64,000 bases of DNA, from positions 62,001 to 126,000 of the forward strand of contig CAVZID010000005.1 of assembly GCA_963775245.1 (NCBI GenBank), given 5' to 3'. The stretch is from CAVSWT01 sp963775245 (GTDB lineage: Bacteria > Bacteroidota > Ignavibacteria > Ignavibacteriales > Ignavibacteriaceae). Positions 28,481 to 38,537 of this stretch are shown piece by piece. The notes under the pieces were generated by a model. The model was given only the letters and a program-made list of their open reading frames with translations. It was not told the origin of the DNA and made no database searches. How positions within the stretch are numbered: position 1 is the first letter of the stretch; each line of letters starts with the position of its first letter. The translations under genes and the position numbers were made by a program.

Positions 28481-29553
28481 TTATATAATTCAAGATGCTG
28501 TTTGAAACAATTTTCAGAATTAAAATTTAAGGTAATTTCATCTCTCCCCTTCGCTGCCATTCTTTCCGCTAATGTGTAATTAGTTAGTAGTTCAACTAAG
28601 GATGATTTAAAAGAATCGTAATTGTTTTTTTCGAATAAAAATCCGTTTATTCTATTATGAATAAGGTTATTAATTCCAGAAACATTAGTTGATAAGATTA
28701 TTAAACCCCTTGTTAAAGCTTCTATAATAGAAAGTGGTGCTCCTTCAAAATGAGATGCATTTACAAAAACATCAGAAGCAGCTAAAAAGTTTGGTATTTC
28801 CTCTCTAGATTTTTTTCCCAAGAATATAACATTATCAGATAAATGGTTGTTTTTTATTTTATGTTCTAATTCTTCTTTAAGAACACCATCTCCAATAAAA
28901 ATCATCTTAATTTTATACTTATCAAAAAATTCTCTACCAAGAGTAATAAATGAGTCAACTAAAAAATCACTTCCTTTTATTGTTTTTAATGAACCGACAT
29001 AAATTAATATTTTTTCTTCTTTTTTAAGACTAAACTTTTTTCTTAATATTTCCTTTGAAGCGTCAGGCTCACCAAAAGGTATTATGGGTAATATTTTTTT
29101 TATTTTTTTACAAACTCGCTTTGAATATTCCTCAACCATTGGGTCTGAAATTGCAATTATTTGTTTAGCATTTTCAAAAAATTCTTTGTGTATTTTAGGT
29201 TTATCCCACTCACGCATCCCTCCACCGTGAATGTATATAACGTAATTAAATTTTGAATTAATTTTTTTGTAGTAAAAAATAGGATATGCTAAAGTTGAAT
29301 TACTGGTATAAGGAATATGTACAATGTCATATTTATGAAATATTAAATGCCATATAATTTGCAAAGTGTGTAAGGATGGATTACCTGTATATAGTCTATA
29401 TTGCTTGATTAAATTTATGCCTTTACCATTTCTTGTCAATAAAGAAACATCCTGTTTTAGCTTACTCATTTCATTAATAAAATGATAATTATATATCTCC
29501 ATTCCACCGGTGGTATTAGGATAAATACCGGGGGAAATCATTAATATTTTCAT
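28477..29553 (-). CDS. Family 4 glycosyltransferase
   Basis: A 358-residue GT-B protein starting ISPGIYPNTTGGMEIYNYHF, the typical N-terminal GGME loop. LIYVGSLKTIKGSDFL and HFEGAPLSIIEALTRGLI mark the donor domain and its E-x7-E motif. It overlaps its neighbours by 4 bp on both sides (the NodB gene upstream and a GT4 gene downstream), so it belongs to a tightly coupled block. Confidence 0.87.
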   Translation of the reverse strand: MKILMISPGIYPNTTGGMEIYNYHFINEMSKLKQDVSLLTRNGKGINLIKQYRLYTGNPSLHTLQIIWHLIFHKYDIVHIPYTSNSTLAYPIFYYKKINSKFNYVIYIHGGGMREWDKPKIHKEFFENAKQIIAISDPMVEEYSKRVCKKIKKILPIIPFGEPDASKEILRKKFSLKKEEKILIYVGSLKTIKGSDFLVDSFITLGREFFDKYKIKMIFIGDGVLKEELEHKIKNNHLSDNVIFLGKKSREEIPNFLAASDVFVNASHFEGAPLSIIEALTRGLIILSTNVSGINNLIHNRINGFLFEKNNYDSFKSSLVELLTNYTLAERMAAKGRDEITLNFNSENCFKQHLELYK

Positions 29554-30707
29554 TTATCTAATACTAAACGAAATAATTTTTCAGATTTTATTAATAATGA
29601 ATTAGCGAAGGTAGGATTAAATTTATAGGTGAGTATATTTTTTAAAAATGACGTACCAAACAATTTGCCTTTATAAACTACATTCCCAGCCATAGGTTTA
29701 CGTGGAATCCTTTTATATTTTTTATCTTCATTATCAAATGTTTTATTTGATTCTTTTGAAGAAATAGTTGAAGCAAGATAACCGGCTTCTTCTGAGATTC
29801 TTAAACTCACATCATTGTACGCTCCACCAGGCCAACACAATATATCTATAGTTTTATTCAACCTTTGTTCTAGTAATTCTTTGGAATTCTTTAATTCATA
29901 CCAGAATCGTTCTTCCATTTCATGCTGAGTTTCAAATCTACCAATCACCTTATCTTTAGTAACTTCATCAAATTTATTTTTTAATTCTGAATACCAATTT
30001 CCATTAAATAAATCATAATTTTCTTTTGCATATTCAACCATTTTATTTTCAATTTCTTCGTCCATAAAAAATCTTTTTATACCTAAAGATCTTCCATTTT
30101 CCAAAATAGGTAGTCCAATTTTATTTGAGAAGTACGAATTAGAATTGTGAGTAAAAGATTTCTGCTCTGGTTTATCATTCCAAGAAATCCATGGATACTG
30201 TTCGTTCCATTTTTTTTTAGACTGCACTTCTTTAGGTGAAAAAAAATCTAACAATTTGGGTCCAGTATAATACCATGTATGACTCATAGAATGAGACTGA
30301 ATGTCTACTAAACCTGACTTTTCCATTTCTTTCATTTCTTTCCAAGAAAGAAATCCTAAAGCTTTATCTTGTTCTTCTATCCTTACTTCATTTTCAAATT
30401 GTGCTCTAACTATTTCTCTATTATCAACAAATTCCGGGTTAACAAAAATAGTTGCTTTTATATTGTATTTTTTTAATAATGGAAATAGATAAACATAATT
30501 ATCAAGATATCCATCATCAAAAGTTAAACATATTTCGTTAGATGGAAGAATAAAATTATTTTTACATAAGTCTTTGACAAAATGAGTTTTTACCTTTTTT
30601 CTATTTAAATATTCAAAAAAATATTTAATATGATCTAATTTTATTGAAAGGTATTTATAAATCCAGTTGGTTTGAGTATTACCAACGCTGTGAAGCATAT
30701 ATATCAT
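29550..30707 (-). CDS. NodB-type polysaccharide deacetylase
   Basis: A 385-residue protein with the classic TFDDGYLDN motif (D64, D65), DIQSHSMSH (H139, H143) and CWPGGAYND near residue 292. A long insertion of about 120 residues (roughly 150-270) separates the second and third motifs, which makes it larger than standard deacetylases. It is translationally coupled to the PaaK-like gene upstream and the GT4 gene downstream by 4-bp overlaps. It probably deacetylates an amino sugar of the repeat unit. The inserted region may select its substrate. Confidence 0.85.
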   Translation of the reverse strand: MIYMLHSVGNTQTNWIYKYLSIKLDHIKYFFEYLNRKKVKTHFVKDLCKNNFILPSNEICLTFDDGYLDNYVYLFPLLKKYNIKATIFVNPEFVDNREIVRAQFENEVRIEEQDKALGFLSWKEMKEMEKSGLVDIQSHSMSHTWYYTGPKLLDFFSPKEVQSKKKWNEQYPWISWNDKPEQKSFTHNSNSYFSNKIGLPILENGRSLGIKRFFMDEEIENKMVEYAKENYDLFNGNWYSELKNKFDEVTKDKVIGRFETQHEMEERFWYELKNSKELLEQRLNKTIDILCWPGGAYNDVSLRISEEAGYLASTISSKESNKTFDNEDKKYKRIPRKPMAGNVVYKGKLFGTSFLKNILTYKFNPTFANSLLIKSEKLFRLVLDK

Positions 30708-32023
30708 AATTTAGAAAAAATAAATTGCTTTTTGCCTGAATCCGGGATATTAAATCGGTCCACTTTTTTAAATTCAACATCTAATTGATTTTCACAGTGT
30801 TCCAAAATTTTTTCCTTAAAAAAAGACAAATCTAAGTTTAAATCAGTAGTTACATACTCTACTAATAGTTTATTAATATCATTTTGATAAATTCTAAAAT
30901 CATCTATACCATCTTTTTCTCTAAAGAGATGTGTAAAAAATGTCGCTCCGATACTACCGCCATTTTTTAATTTAATCAGATCAAAACTTCGTCCATGAAC
31001 AGCTTTTAATAAAGGAAGTGTTCTTCCGCATGTACATTTTTCCCTTGTTATTATTCCTCGATCTAATATTTTATAACGAATAAAGGGGAAAACATAATTT
31101 GATAAATCTGTAACAACTATTTCTCCTTCTTCATCATATATATTTTCTCCTTTTTCATTAACAACTTCAGCTATTATGTTCTCTGCTGTTATATGTAAAC
31201 CTTCATGATTTTTACATTCTTGAGCTATAAAACCAACTTCCCGGCAGCCATAAAAACTAAATACATCAGTATTGAAAGCTTTCCTTATTACTTCCCTTTG
31301 CCATTCATACAGTTGTTCTCCTGATGTAAGTATTGCTTTCGGTTTATAAACTCTAGATTCATTTTTTAAAATAAAATTTGAAATTTCATAAAGTGAAGAA
31401 GGATAAGCATGAATTTGATCGGGCTTATAAGTATTAATATATTTTATAAAATCTTTAACAATATTATCATTAAGCTTATAACTTGATAGTACTTTATAAT
31501 TGCCAAAATAAAACTTTATTTTATTGATAAGAGTTCTGCTTTTCTTAACATCACGCATTGAACCCCATATTCTCAATTCCTTGTCTCCAAAATCTATACC
31601 CAACCAATTTAATCCTCTCCAGACTAATCCTGTTTTTATAATTTCAGCATCTATATCCGAATAAAAAATAGTTTTATTTCCAGATGAACCACTTGTAGAA
31701 TTTTCCCTTACCCTTGAAGACGGCAGATTTTTATTTAAAAGGGATTCTTTTTCTGCTTTTATTATTTCTTTAGTAAGAAAAGGTATTTTGCGAAAATCTT
31801 CTAATGTTTTTATTTGTTGAACATTTAAATTCTTCTTATAGTATGGAACATTTTCATAGCTTTGTTTTAATAATTTATTCAATCGATCAATCTGAAATTT
31901 AACTAACTCATCTTCAGGGAGATATTGAGTTTCATTAAATAATTTATAATTCTGCCATTTCTGTTTTCTTCTACCAAAGTTGGTGGATAACTTAAAGATT
32001 GATTTACTTAATAATTGCTGCAT
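30704..32023 (-). CDS. PaaK/CapK-like adenylate-forming enzyme
   Basis: A 439-residue ANL-superfamily protein with the P-loop NSTSGSSGNKT (about 108-118), SFYGCREVGFIAQE, and a C-terminal lid. A cysteine pair in REKCTCGRTLP (near residue 335) is a feature common in PaaK-like proteins. It is related to the product of the gene at 24849 but clearly diverged. It starts 11 nt after the O-antigen ligase-like gene and overlaps the NodB gene by 4 bp. It presumably activates a carboxylic acid for transfer to the glycan, but the acceptor and acid are unknown. Confidence 0.8.
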   Translation of the reverse strand: MQQLLSKSIFKLSTNFGRRKQKWQNYKLFNETQYLPEDELVKFQIDRLNKLLKQSYENVPYYKKNLNVQQIKTLEDFRKIPFLTKEIIKAEKESLLNKNLPSSRVRENSTSGSSGNKTIFYSDIDAEIIKTGLVWRGLNWLGIDFGDKELRIWGSMRDVKKSRTLINKIKFYFGNYKVLSSYKLNDNIVKDFIKYINTYKPDQIHAYPSSLYEISNFILKNESRVYKPKAILTSGEQLYEWQREVIRKAFNTDVFSFYGCREVGFIAQECKNHEGLHITAENIIAEVVNEKGENIYDEEGEIVVTDLSNYVFPFIRYKILDRGIITREKCTCGRTLPLLKAVHGRSFDLIKLKNGGSIGATFFTHLFREKDGIDDFRIYQNDINKLLVEYVTTDLNLDLSFFKEKILEHCENQLDVEFKKVDRFNIPDSGKKQFIFSKL

Positions 32024-32034
32024 ATTTTTAATTC

Positions 32035-33447
32035 TTAATTATTGTTTGAAAATTCTATTGGTTGTTGTTTTAATTCTTTGCTTTTTCTATCATTGATAAA
32101 AGAGTATTTTAATATGCCAGAAAGCAGGGATGATTTATTTTTTGTGTTTATATTATTTCCAATAATTCCGCCAAAAATAAGAAATGCTAATGATGTAGTA
32201 AGTTCATCATTTTGAGCCATTATATACATTAGTAAAAATAAAAGGAGGTATATAATTGGAATATTAAGTGTTGTATATCTGTATAACTTAAGTGAGTCTA
32301 TTATAAGTAAAATGATAGCAGTAAAAAATATTAGAACTCCTATAATTCCTCTTTCGACTAATAAGAGAACATATCCATTATGCGCATTTAGATTATCTCC
32401 GCTATAATTTTGTATTACATATCCTCCTTCCCCAATTCCAAATAATTGATCAACCATATTAGAAGTCATAAATTTCTCCAAAGCAACTTCAGATCTATCA
32501 TATCGCCAAGACATGGTTCCATATTGAACATCCTTAGTATATTTATGATTCCCGGATGGAGTAATACCAAACACAGATAAAGGTTCTTCATAAAGTCTCC
32601 AATAAATATTATCAATCAAAACAGGTTTAGAAACTTCAGATAATATTGTGTTGTAAATTAGATAAAAAGAGATAAAAAAGAATATTAGTAAAATGCTGCT
32701 GGTAATAATTTTTTTAAAACTAATTTTAATTTCTTTTTGTGTTAAAACCATAACAATGAATACTATTATTACAGCTAAAATCGCACCTCTTGAGGTAGTG
32801 AGTACAACACCTAAAACAAAAAGGAAAATTAATGTAAGAGAAATTATTTTAGGAAAAATCTTTTTATAATACAAGAGTAATGTATAGATAAGTGCAATCC
32901 CAATCAGCATACCATGATAATTGTAATTTGTTTGAGTATTATCATTATATAAAAAAACATTTATAACTCTGACCGGATTATTATTTCCCAAAACAATATA
33001 CGTATACAGTAAGTCAATCGAAGCGAAAATCCCTGACGAAATTATAGCAATTATAAATACATTCTTTCCTTTTGGATTTACGCCAACAATAAATCCAAGT
33101 ATTAAACTGCCAATTAAAATTAGATTGTCTTTAATTAAGCTAAAATCATCTATACCATAAAATCTTAACAATAGTATCGCTAGGCTATAAAATATAAATC
33201 CAATAAGCATATAAAAATATTTATTGGTCAACAGATATTTAGCAATTAAATTCTGATTTTCTTTTTCAAATAATAATCTCCCTATCATCCCAATAAGCAG
33301 CAAACCACGTAAATCAAATAGAAATGGCAACTTTAAATTAAAACCATATAAAAGCATGAACAATAATATTGCTGATAAAATATAAGGCTTCTTCACAAAC
33401 AGGTAGAGAAAAACTATTGGGATAACTATTATGAAAATCTTAATCAT
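32035..33447 (-). CDS. O-antigen ligase / Wzy-type polymerase
   Basis: A 470-residue protein with ten or more predicted membrane helices and one large periplasmic loop in the second half (about 260-355). A segment around GEGGYVIQNYSGDNLNAHNG contains the conserved histidine (NAHN) typical of the Wzy_C/O-antigen ligase family. These proteins polymerise or ligate undecaprenyl-linked repeat units in the periplasm. With the Wzx-like flippase two genes away and Wzc/Wza homologues at 51-55 kb, the polymerase role is the best reading. Confidence 0.8.
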   Translation of the reverse strand: MIKIFIIVIPIVFLYLFVKKPYILSAILLFMLLYGFNLKLPFLFDLRGLLLIGMIGRLLFEKENQNLIAKYLLTNKYFYMLIGFIFYSLAILLLRFYGIDDFSLIKDNLILIGSLILGFIVGVNPKGKNVFIIAIISSGIFASIDLLYTYIVLGNNNPVRVINVFLYNDNTQTNYNYHGMLIGIALIYTLLLYYKKIFPKIISLTLIFLFVLGVVLTTSRGAILAVIIVFIVMVLTQKEIKISFKKIITSSILLIFFFISFYLIYNTILSEVSKPVLIDNIYWRLYEEPLSVFGITPSGNHKYTKDVQYGTMSWRYDRSEVALEKFMTSNMVDQLFGIGEGGYVIQNYSGDNLNAHNGYVLLLVERGIIGVLIFFTAIILLIIDSLKLYRYTTLNIPIIYLLLFLLMYIMAQNDELTTSLAFLIFGGIIGNNINTKNKSSLLSGILKYSFINDRKSKELKQQPIEFSNNN

Positions 33448-33471
33448 TTTTAAGTTCTAAATAATCTATCT

Positions 33472-34680
33472 TTAAATTGTTGAAATAATATCAATATATT
33501 TTTTAGTAATATTTTCCCACGAATAATTTTCAAGTTGATCGAAAGCATATATTTTTTTTTCTACAATCAATGAACACAAAGCATTATAAATAGAATCACT
33601 ACTATTTATGTCTGCAATTTCACCACACTGTATTTCCTGCATGATATCGTATATAGCCGAATTCAATGAAGTAACAGCAAGTATCGGTTTTTTTGCATTT
33701 AAATAATCAAAAAACTTAAATGGTACTGAATATTTTACGTCGCCGCCTTGTGGCAGATATAAAATATCTGCACCTTTCATATACGATATTACTTTTTCAT
33801 AATCAACTTTATCATGTTCAAATACTAAATTTTGAAATTTTAAATCATTTATAATTTCTAAATCTTCATCTCGTAATTTTCCAAATACATGAATCGCAAT
33901 GCTATCTTTTTTTATTAATTTTTTCGCATAGAGTCTTTGTATAGGTTCAAACAAATAATTTAATTTTCTATCTCCATAAAAGTTACCTGTATATAAAATA
34001 ACAATTTTATCTTTTTCTAAATATGCTGGACCACTCTCTTTCATATTTGAATCAAATCCATTTGCAACAACATAAATTTTTTCTTTGTGAATGAATTCTT
34101 TATATGCAAAAGCTGATTTATTAGTATTGAATACCAATGCGTCTGCAAAGTTCATCATTTTTTTCTCAATCCACTTGCAAAACTTTAACCCTAATGTAGA
34201 TAAATTACCATGGTAAAAAGTCCATGGATCTCTAAAATCTAGGATTAATTTCGTTTTCATTAATTGGCTAAGGAAATAACCAATTAAAAAAGATGAAAAA
34301 GGAGGTCCCGTTACAATTATTATATCAATATTATTTTTTTTTATTACGTTATATCCTTTAATAATTCCAGGAAGCAGCCATCCAATATAAGGATCAAAAT
34401 ATGTATGCGTTAAATTACCCCAAAACCAATTCAAAATTTTTTTAGAAATATTATTTTTTTTTATTGGGAAAGGTGGGAACATTATACTTTTGAAAACCTT
34501 GCCATCAAACTTAAGTGTATTATCGAGATGCTGATAATATTTATTTTTTATAGTTAAAACACTTACATTATAACTATTTTTTTTTAAGTAATATGATAAA
34601 TAACTGAATCTCTTTGCACCTACCGTTTCACTCGGAGAAAAAAATAAAGATATCAGTAATAAGTTCTTCTTTGCTACCAC
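33472..34680 (-). CDS. GT4-like glycosyltransferase
   Basis: A 402-residue GT-B protein. It opens LLLISLFFSPSETVGAKRF. The middle IIVTGPPFSSF...LILDFRDPW is the usual signature of the GT4 subgroup found in capsule loci. The donor domain has ILYTGNFYGDR and a modified acidic motif KYSVPFKFFDYLNAKKPI. Its start lies within the last codons of the Wzx-like flippase gene (7-bp overlap), and the polymerase gene follows after 24 nt. Confidence 0.83.
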   Translation of the reverse strand: MVAKKNLLLISLFFSPSETVGAKRFSYLSYYLKKNSYNVSVLTIKNKYYQHLDNTLKFDGKVFKSIMFPPFPIKKNNISKKILNWFWGNLTHTYFDPYIGWLLPGIIKGYNVIKKNNIDIIIVTGPPFSSFLIGYFLSQLMKTKLILDFRDPWTFYHGNLSTLGLKFCKWIEKKMMNFADALVFNTNKSAFAYKEFIHKEKIYVVANGFDSNMKESGPAYLEKDKIVILYTGNFYGDRKLNYLFEPIQRLYAKKLIKKDSIAIHVFGKLRDEDLEIINDLKFQNLVFEHDKVDYEKVISYMKGADILYLPQGGDVKYSVPFKFFDYLNAKKPILAVTSLNSAIYDIMQEIQCGEIADINSSDSIYNALCSLIVEKKIYAFDQLENYSWENITKKYIDIISTI

Positions 34681-36116
34681 TTTAACTTAACTTTATTTAA
34701 TATTTTATTCATAAATAAATCTATTTCATCAATCTTGGTTATTTTTAATAAATAGAGATATAACAAAAAATAAATTGAACTGAAAATTATGGCATTTGCA
34801 ACACTGTTGATATTTATTAAACTTCCTAGATAAAAAATTGGTAAACCAATTAAGCTAATAATAATAATCTTAAATATTTTTCTCCATCTTAATAGTTCCT
34901 TAATAGTAATTTTATATGTAGGAATAATTTTTGCAGCAAGAAAAATTGAGAGTGAAACTTCTGTTATTACATAAGCAACCGCAGGCCCATAAAATCCAAG
35001 AAGCTTAAACAAAATATATAATGCTATTACATTTATTATCAATGATAAGATATTCCCTATTACAAAGAATTTGTTTTTATTCATCGCTCTCAACGGTGAA
35101 CCCATTTCAAAACATTGTCGAATCATTAATATCAGATAAATTCTAAACAAAGGGATAGCTTCAGCATAATTTTTTGTAAATAGTGTATTAATCCATACAT
35201 CAGCATAAAAGAAAAATACCATGAAAACAGGTGCTACTAAAAACAAATACAGCACATTAGATTTATTCCAAAGATGTAATGCTTCCATCGGGTTTTTATC
35301 ACTCTTAAGGGCCATTTCAGGGAAAATCACATTGCTCACAGATTGTCGTACAATACTAATAATTGGAATGTTCTGATTTCCAACGGCATATATTGCTAAT
35401 GCAGCTGCACCTAAATTTGCTGACACAATTACATTACTGATTTGGTTGTTAAACTGAAATATTAAAGATGCAAAACCTAATGGCAGAATGTAAAGTAATT
35501 GTTCTTTAAGCAATTTAAAGTCGACTCTTTTAACAAACAATTTGTTTTTTAAAAGATAATAAATTGTAAATGTGGTTTTACAAATTTCTAAAATTATTAA
35601 TTGATATATTAAAAACTTAACATCTCTAGTTATGTAAGCAACTAAAATTAATGTCCCCGTTCTTATAAAGATATTAACACCCGACCAATATAAAACATAA
35701 TCTGATCTTTTTTTAGCTAACCAATAATTATCAAGCAAGTCAATATTTAAATAAACAAATACATAAATAATTAATAATGAAATAAAATCGTAAGTTGTTA
35801 AATGTGAAATGTAGTTTCTGAATAAATAGATTATTATTAAGCCGGTAATGCTAAAAGTAAAGAGTAAAAAAACTGTATTCGAAATATATTGTTTTTCTCG
35901 ATTTACATCTTTTGAAACGAAATAGAGTAAATTGCTTTTTATACCGAAACTTACAAAAGTTAATACAAGAGAAGAGTAAACTAAGAATTCTTTGTATTGC
36001 CCATAAGCTGCTTTGTCCAGGATCCTAACAAGAAAAATAGGGCTAAAAAATTGTATTGCATAGTTTAAAACCTGCGAAACAACTAATGTAAAAGTTCTTT
36101 GTGTTAATGATGCCAT
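34674..36116 (-). CDS. Wzx-type polysaccharide flippase (MOP superfamily)
   Basis: A 480-residue protein with 12-14 predicted membrane helices. It starts with MASLTQRTFTLVVSQVLNYA, an opening typical of the polysaccharide-transport branch of MATE/MOP flippases. These proteins turn undecaprenyl-diphosphate-linked repeat units from the cytoplasmic to the periplasmic leaflet. It lies 3 nt after the acyltransferase gene and overlaps the downstream GT4 gene. This is the only flippase candidate in the window. Confidence 0.87.
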   Translation of the reverse strand: MASLTQRTFTLVVSQVLNYAIQFFSPIFLVRILDKAAYGQYKEFLVYSSLVLTFVSFGIKSNLLYFVSKDVNREKQYISNTVFLLFTFSITGLIIIYLFRNYISHLTTYDFISLLIIYVFVYLNIDLLDNYWLAKKRSDYVLYWSGVNIFIRTGTLILVAYITRDVKFLIYQLIILEICKTTFTIYYLLKNKLFVKRVDFKLLKEQLLYILPLGFASLIFQFNNQISNVIVSANLGAAALAIYAVGNQNIPIISIVRQSVSNVIFPEMALKSDKNPMEALHLWNKSNVLYLFLVAPVFMVFFFYADVWINTLFTKNYAEAIPLFRIYLILMIRQCFEMGSPLRAMNKNKFFVIGNILSLIINVIALYILFKLLGFYGPAVAYVITEVSLSIFLAAKIIPTYKITIKELLRWRKIFKIIIISLIGLPIFYLGSLININSVANAIIFSSIYFLLYLYLLKITKIDEIDLFMNKILNKVKLKW

Positions 36117-36119
36117 TCT

Positions 36120-36671
36120 TTATATTCTACTTTTTAACAATCTTCCAGGATTGCCTGCGATTATACTATTTTCAGGAAAATTTTTTGTTACAATTGATCC
36201 AGCGGCGACTACAGTTCCATATTTAATGGTAACTCCGCTTAAAACAATAACCCCAGCCCCAAGCCATACATTATCTTCAATAATTACTTTTTTAAATTCA
36301 TGACCTTGTTTATTAATATTTATTGAAGGATTATCAAATTTGTGATTAGACGACCAGATTTTTACAAATGGGCCAATCAATACATCCTTTCCGATTTCAA
36401 CATTACCGCTTGACTGTATCATTGTACAACGGCCGATATAAGAATTATCTCCAATAATTAGTCTTTCAGGAAATTTTATTGAAACCAATTCTTCTATCAT
36501 AACTTTTTTTCCAAGCTTTATTCGACCTTTAAATGTTATTCTTCTGATCTTTATACCGATTTTACTAGGAATTAAAGAGATAAAAAAATCTAGATATTTA
36601 AAAAACGAGTCCTTTGATTCAGACACAATTCCTTTAAACTTGCGGATTACTTTTTTAAAGAATGAATTCAT
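36120..36671 (-). CDS. Left-handed beta-helix acyltransferase
   Basis: A 183-residue protein with a run of hexapeptide repeats from about residue 50 to 165, including the substrate-loop stretch VKIWSSNHKFD with a histidine that is typically catalytic. The ending AGNPGRLLKSRI is standard for the maltose/galactoside/NodL-type acetyltransferases. It probably O- or N-acetylates a sugar of the repeat unit using acetyl-CoA. It lies between the heparinase-like gene (12 nt) and the flippase gene (3 nt). Confidence 0.83.
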   Translation of the reverse strand: MNSFFKKVIRKFKGIVSESKDSFFKYLDFFISLIPSKIGIKIRRITFKGRIKLGKKVMIEELVSIKFPERLIIGDNSYIGRCTMIQSSGNVEIGKDVLIGPFVKIWSSNHKFDNPSININKQGHEFKKVIIEDNVWLGAGVIVLSGVTIKYGTVVAAGSIVTKNFPENSIIAGNPGRLLKSRI

Positions 36672-36683
36672 TTATGATATTAT

Positions 36684-38537
36684 TTACGAATTTGAATCTA
36701 AAGAAAAATCAAAAACATTTTTTATTTTTATTGGAAGTTCTGCTAGCTGAGATATAACAATTTTCTTTGAATCTAATGAAGTCATGTAACTTGGAGAATA
36801 AAAATTATCTTTTACTAAAATATTACAATTACTTTCAATATTTAACGAACTAATTTGATTATTGTTATTACTAAACGTCATTAAATGATCATTAAGTGAA
36901 TATTGAATATTGGGCGCTAAATTAAATGTGATTTCAATTAAATGCTTGCCTTTACCAACTATTGTATCAATAATTTCAAGAATAGATTCATTACAAACAA
37001 ATTCCCTTTTTATCGAATTTATATCCGACAGATCAGAATACCCATCTTGTAAATATTCAAATTTATCAGTGGTAGCAATTAACTCATATTTAATCTTACT
37101 TAAGTGAGAAAAAGCTCCATATTCATAAAAGGCTTGCTCTTTCCCATCAATCATAATAGAATTGTGTGAATCTGTTTGCCTAAATTTATTTCTCATTTTT
37201 AAATTTGAAGTATAGCAAAAAGTTCCCGAGTCGACAATTAAAGGAATTGAATTTTTTTGTAAAACAAAACTTCCTTTATCACAATGATTATGGCCACTTA
37301 CAATATTATTTAACTTTCCAGCACCAACAATTAAACCATAATGTGAATTAGAAAACATACCGTAACCAGATGGATAGTAACTAAAAACTTTCTTGTTATT
37401 GACCTCGAAATCAATTTCAGAGGTATAATTCAAATCATTTAAAAAAGAATGATCCCTTGCGTCCCAATCAAAATAATCTTTATATAAAATAATTCGGCCA
37501 TCTGAACTATCACCGAATTGTGGAGATGATTTATAAACGTACATATATTCATTTACAAATTTTAATGCTCGAGTAACTCTCCCAGAAATAGATTTATCAG
37601 ATAAAAATTTATTCACACTTTCTAGTTTCAAATTTTGATTAAACAATTTTAGAAAATTAATGCTTAATAGAACTGCTTCAAGGCTCAGCTGATGATAGTG
37701 ATTAGCAGCTTCAAAATTACATCCATCTTCATTAAATTGATGAATGATTTCTTCTCGTAAATCCTTTAAAATTAAATTTAAGTACTCTTTAGTGCTTTCC
37801 CCATAAAAACATAAGACTAAAATTAATAAACTAACAGTTGAAATTAGATAATGATTATGCTTTTGAATTGGATTGGATTGAAAAGATTCTTTTCCTAATA
37901 TATATAAAGCATGTGCCCATAATACTTTATTATAAAGCTCTTTTTCTTTTTTATTATATTTACTATAAAAATAAGACACTCCTAAGCTTAAGTTAATAGC
38001 ACGAATACCAACATCCATGGAACATACCCAATTTACACCATTTTTATATTGATTTTTTGAAATCCAATCATTTAGAATCTTCCTAAAGTATTCAAATACA
38101 GATTCATCACTAGCTATAGAATACGCCTGGATAAAAGTTGGAATAAATTGTAGTCTTGAAAATTCCCACGGGACAATAATGTCACTACCTTTGTCATTCT
38201 CAGCTTTAATTAGTAGATAAGGTATCTTAGGGTAAATTTTACCTGAAAAAAAGTCAACATTCCAAATTAATGCTTCCTTTTGCTCAATTATTTTATTAAA
38301 AACTTTAAATTTCCCGGATTTGATAGTTTGATAATCTTTTATAGCATTTACATTTTTGTTGAATAAAGATACTAAAAAACTTTCAGGCTGCCACAATTCT
38401 TCCGTACAGAATTTAGAGATTGTAGGGTTATGTATTTTATAATAATCTGCAGAAATGAAAATATAAATACTTTTAAATATGTTAGATGTTTTCTTCCTTA
38501 AATATCTAAACTTATTTATGATTTTTCTTAAAATCAT
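36684..38537 (-). CDS. Heparinase II/III-family polysaccharide lyase-like protein
   Basis: A 617-residue protein. The N-terminal half (about 60-370) is an alpha-helical toroid with W-x2-S-M-D-V-G-I-R, HNHYLIS and FEAANHYHQLSLEA segments. The C-terminal half (about 385-617) is a beta-sandwich with SGHNHCDKGSFVL, VDSGTFCY and the QTDSHNS motif, including the expected His/Tyr residues. Family enzymes cleave uronic-acid-containing polysaccharides by beta-elimination. No signal peptide is obvious. Members of this type are frequent in capsule loci. It is the first gene of the long minus-strand run, so its upstream region should hold the main promoter. Confidence 0.8.
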   Translation of the reverse strand: MILRKIINKFRYLRKKTSNIFKSIYIFISADYYKIHNPTISKFCTEELWQPESFLVSLFNKNVNAIKDYQTIKSGKFKVFNKIIEQKEALIWNVDFFSGKIYPKIPYLLIKAENDKGSDIIVPWEFSRLQFIPTFIQAYSIASDESVFEYFRKILNDWISKNQYKNGVNWVCSMDVGIRAINLSLGVSYFYSKYNKKEKELYNKVLWAHALYILGKESFQSNPIQKHNHYLISTVSLLILVLCFYGESTKEYLNLILKDLREEIIHQFNEDGCNFEAANHYHQLSLEAVLLSINFLKLFNQNLKLESVNKFLSDKSISGRVTRALKFVNEYMYVYKSSPQFGDSSDGRIILYKDYFDWDARDHSFLNDLNYTSEIDFEVNNKKVFSYYPSGYGMFSNSHYGLIVGAGKLNNIVSGHNHCDKGSFVLQKNSIPLIVDSGTFCYTSNLKMRNKFRQTDSHNSIMIDGKEQAFYEYGAFSHLSKIKYELIATTDKFEYLQDGYSDLSDINSIKREFVCNESILEIIDTIVGKGKHLIEITFNLAPNIQYSLNDHLMTFSNNNNQISSLNIESNCNILVKDNFYSPSYMTSLDSKKIVISQLAELPIKIKNVFDFSLDSNS

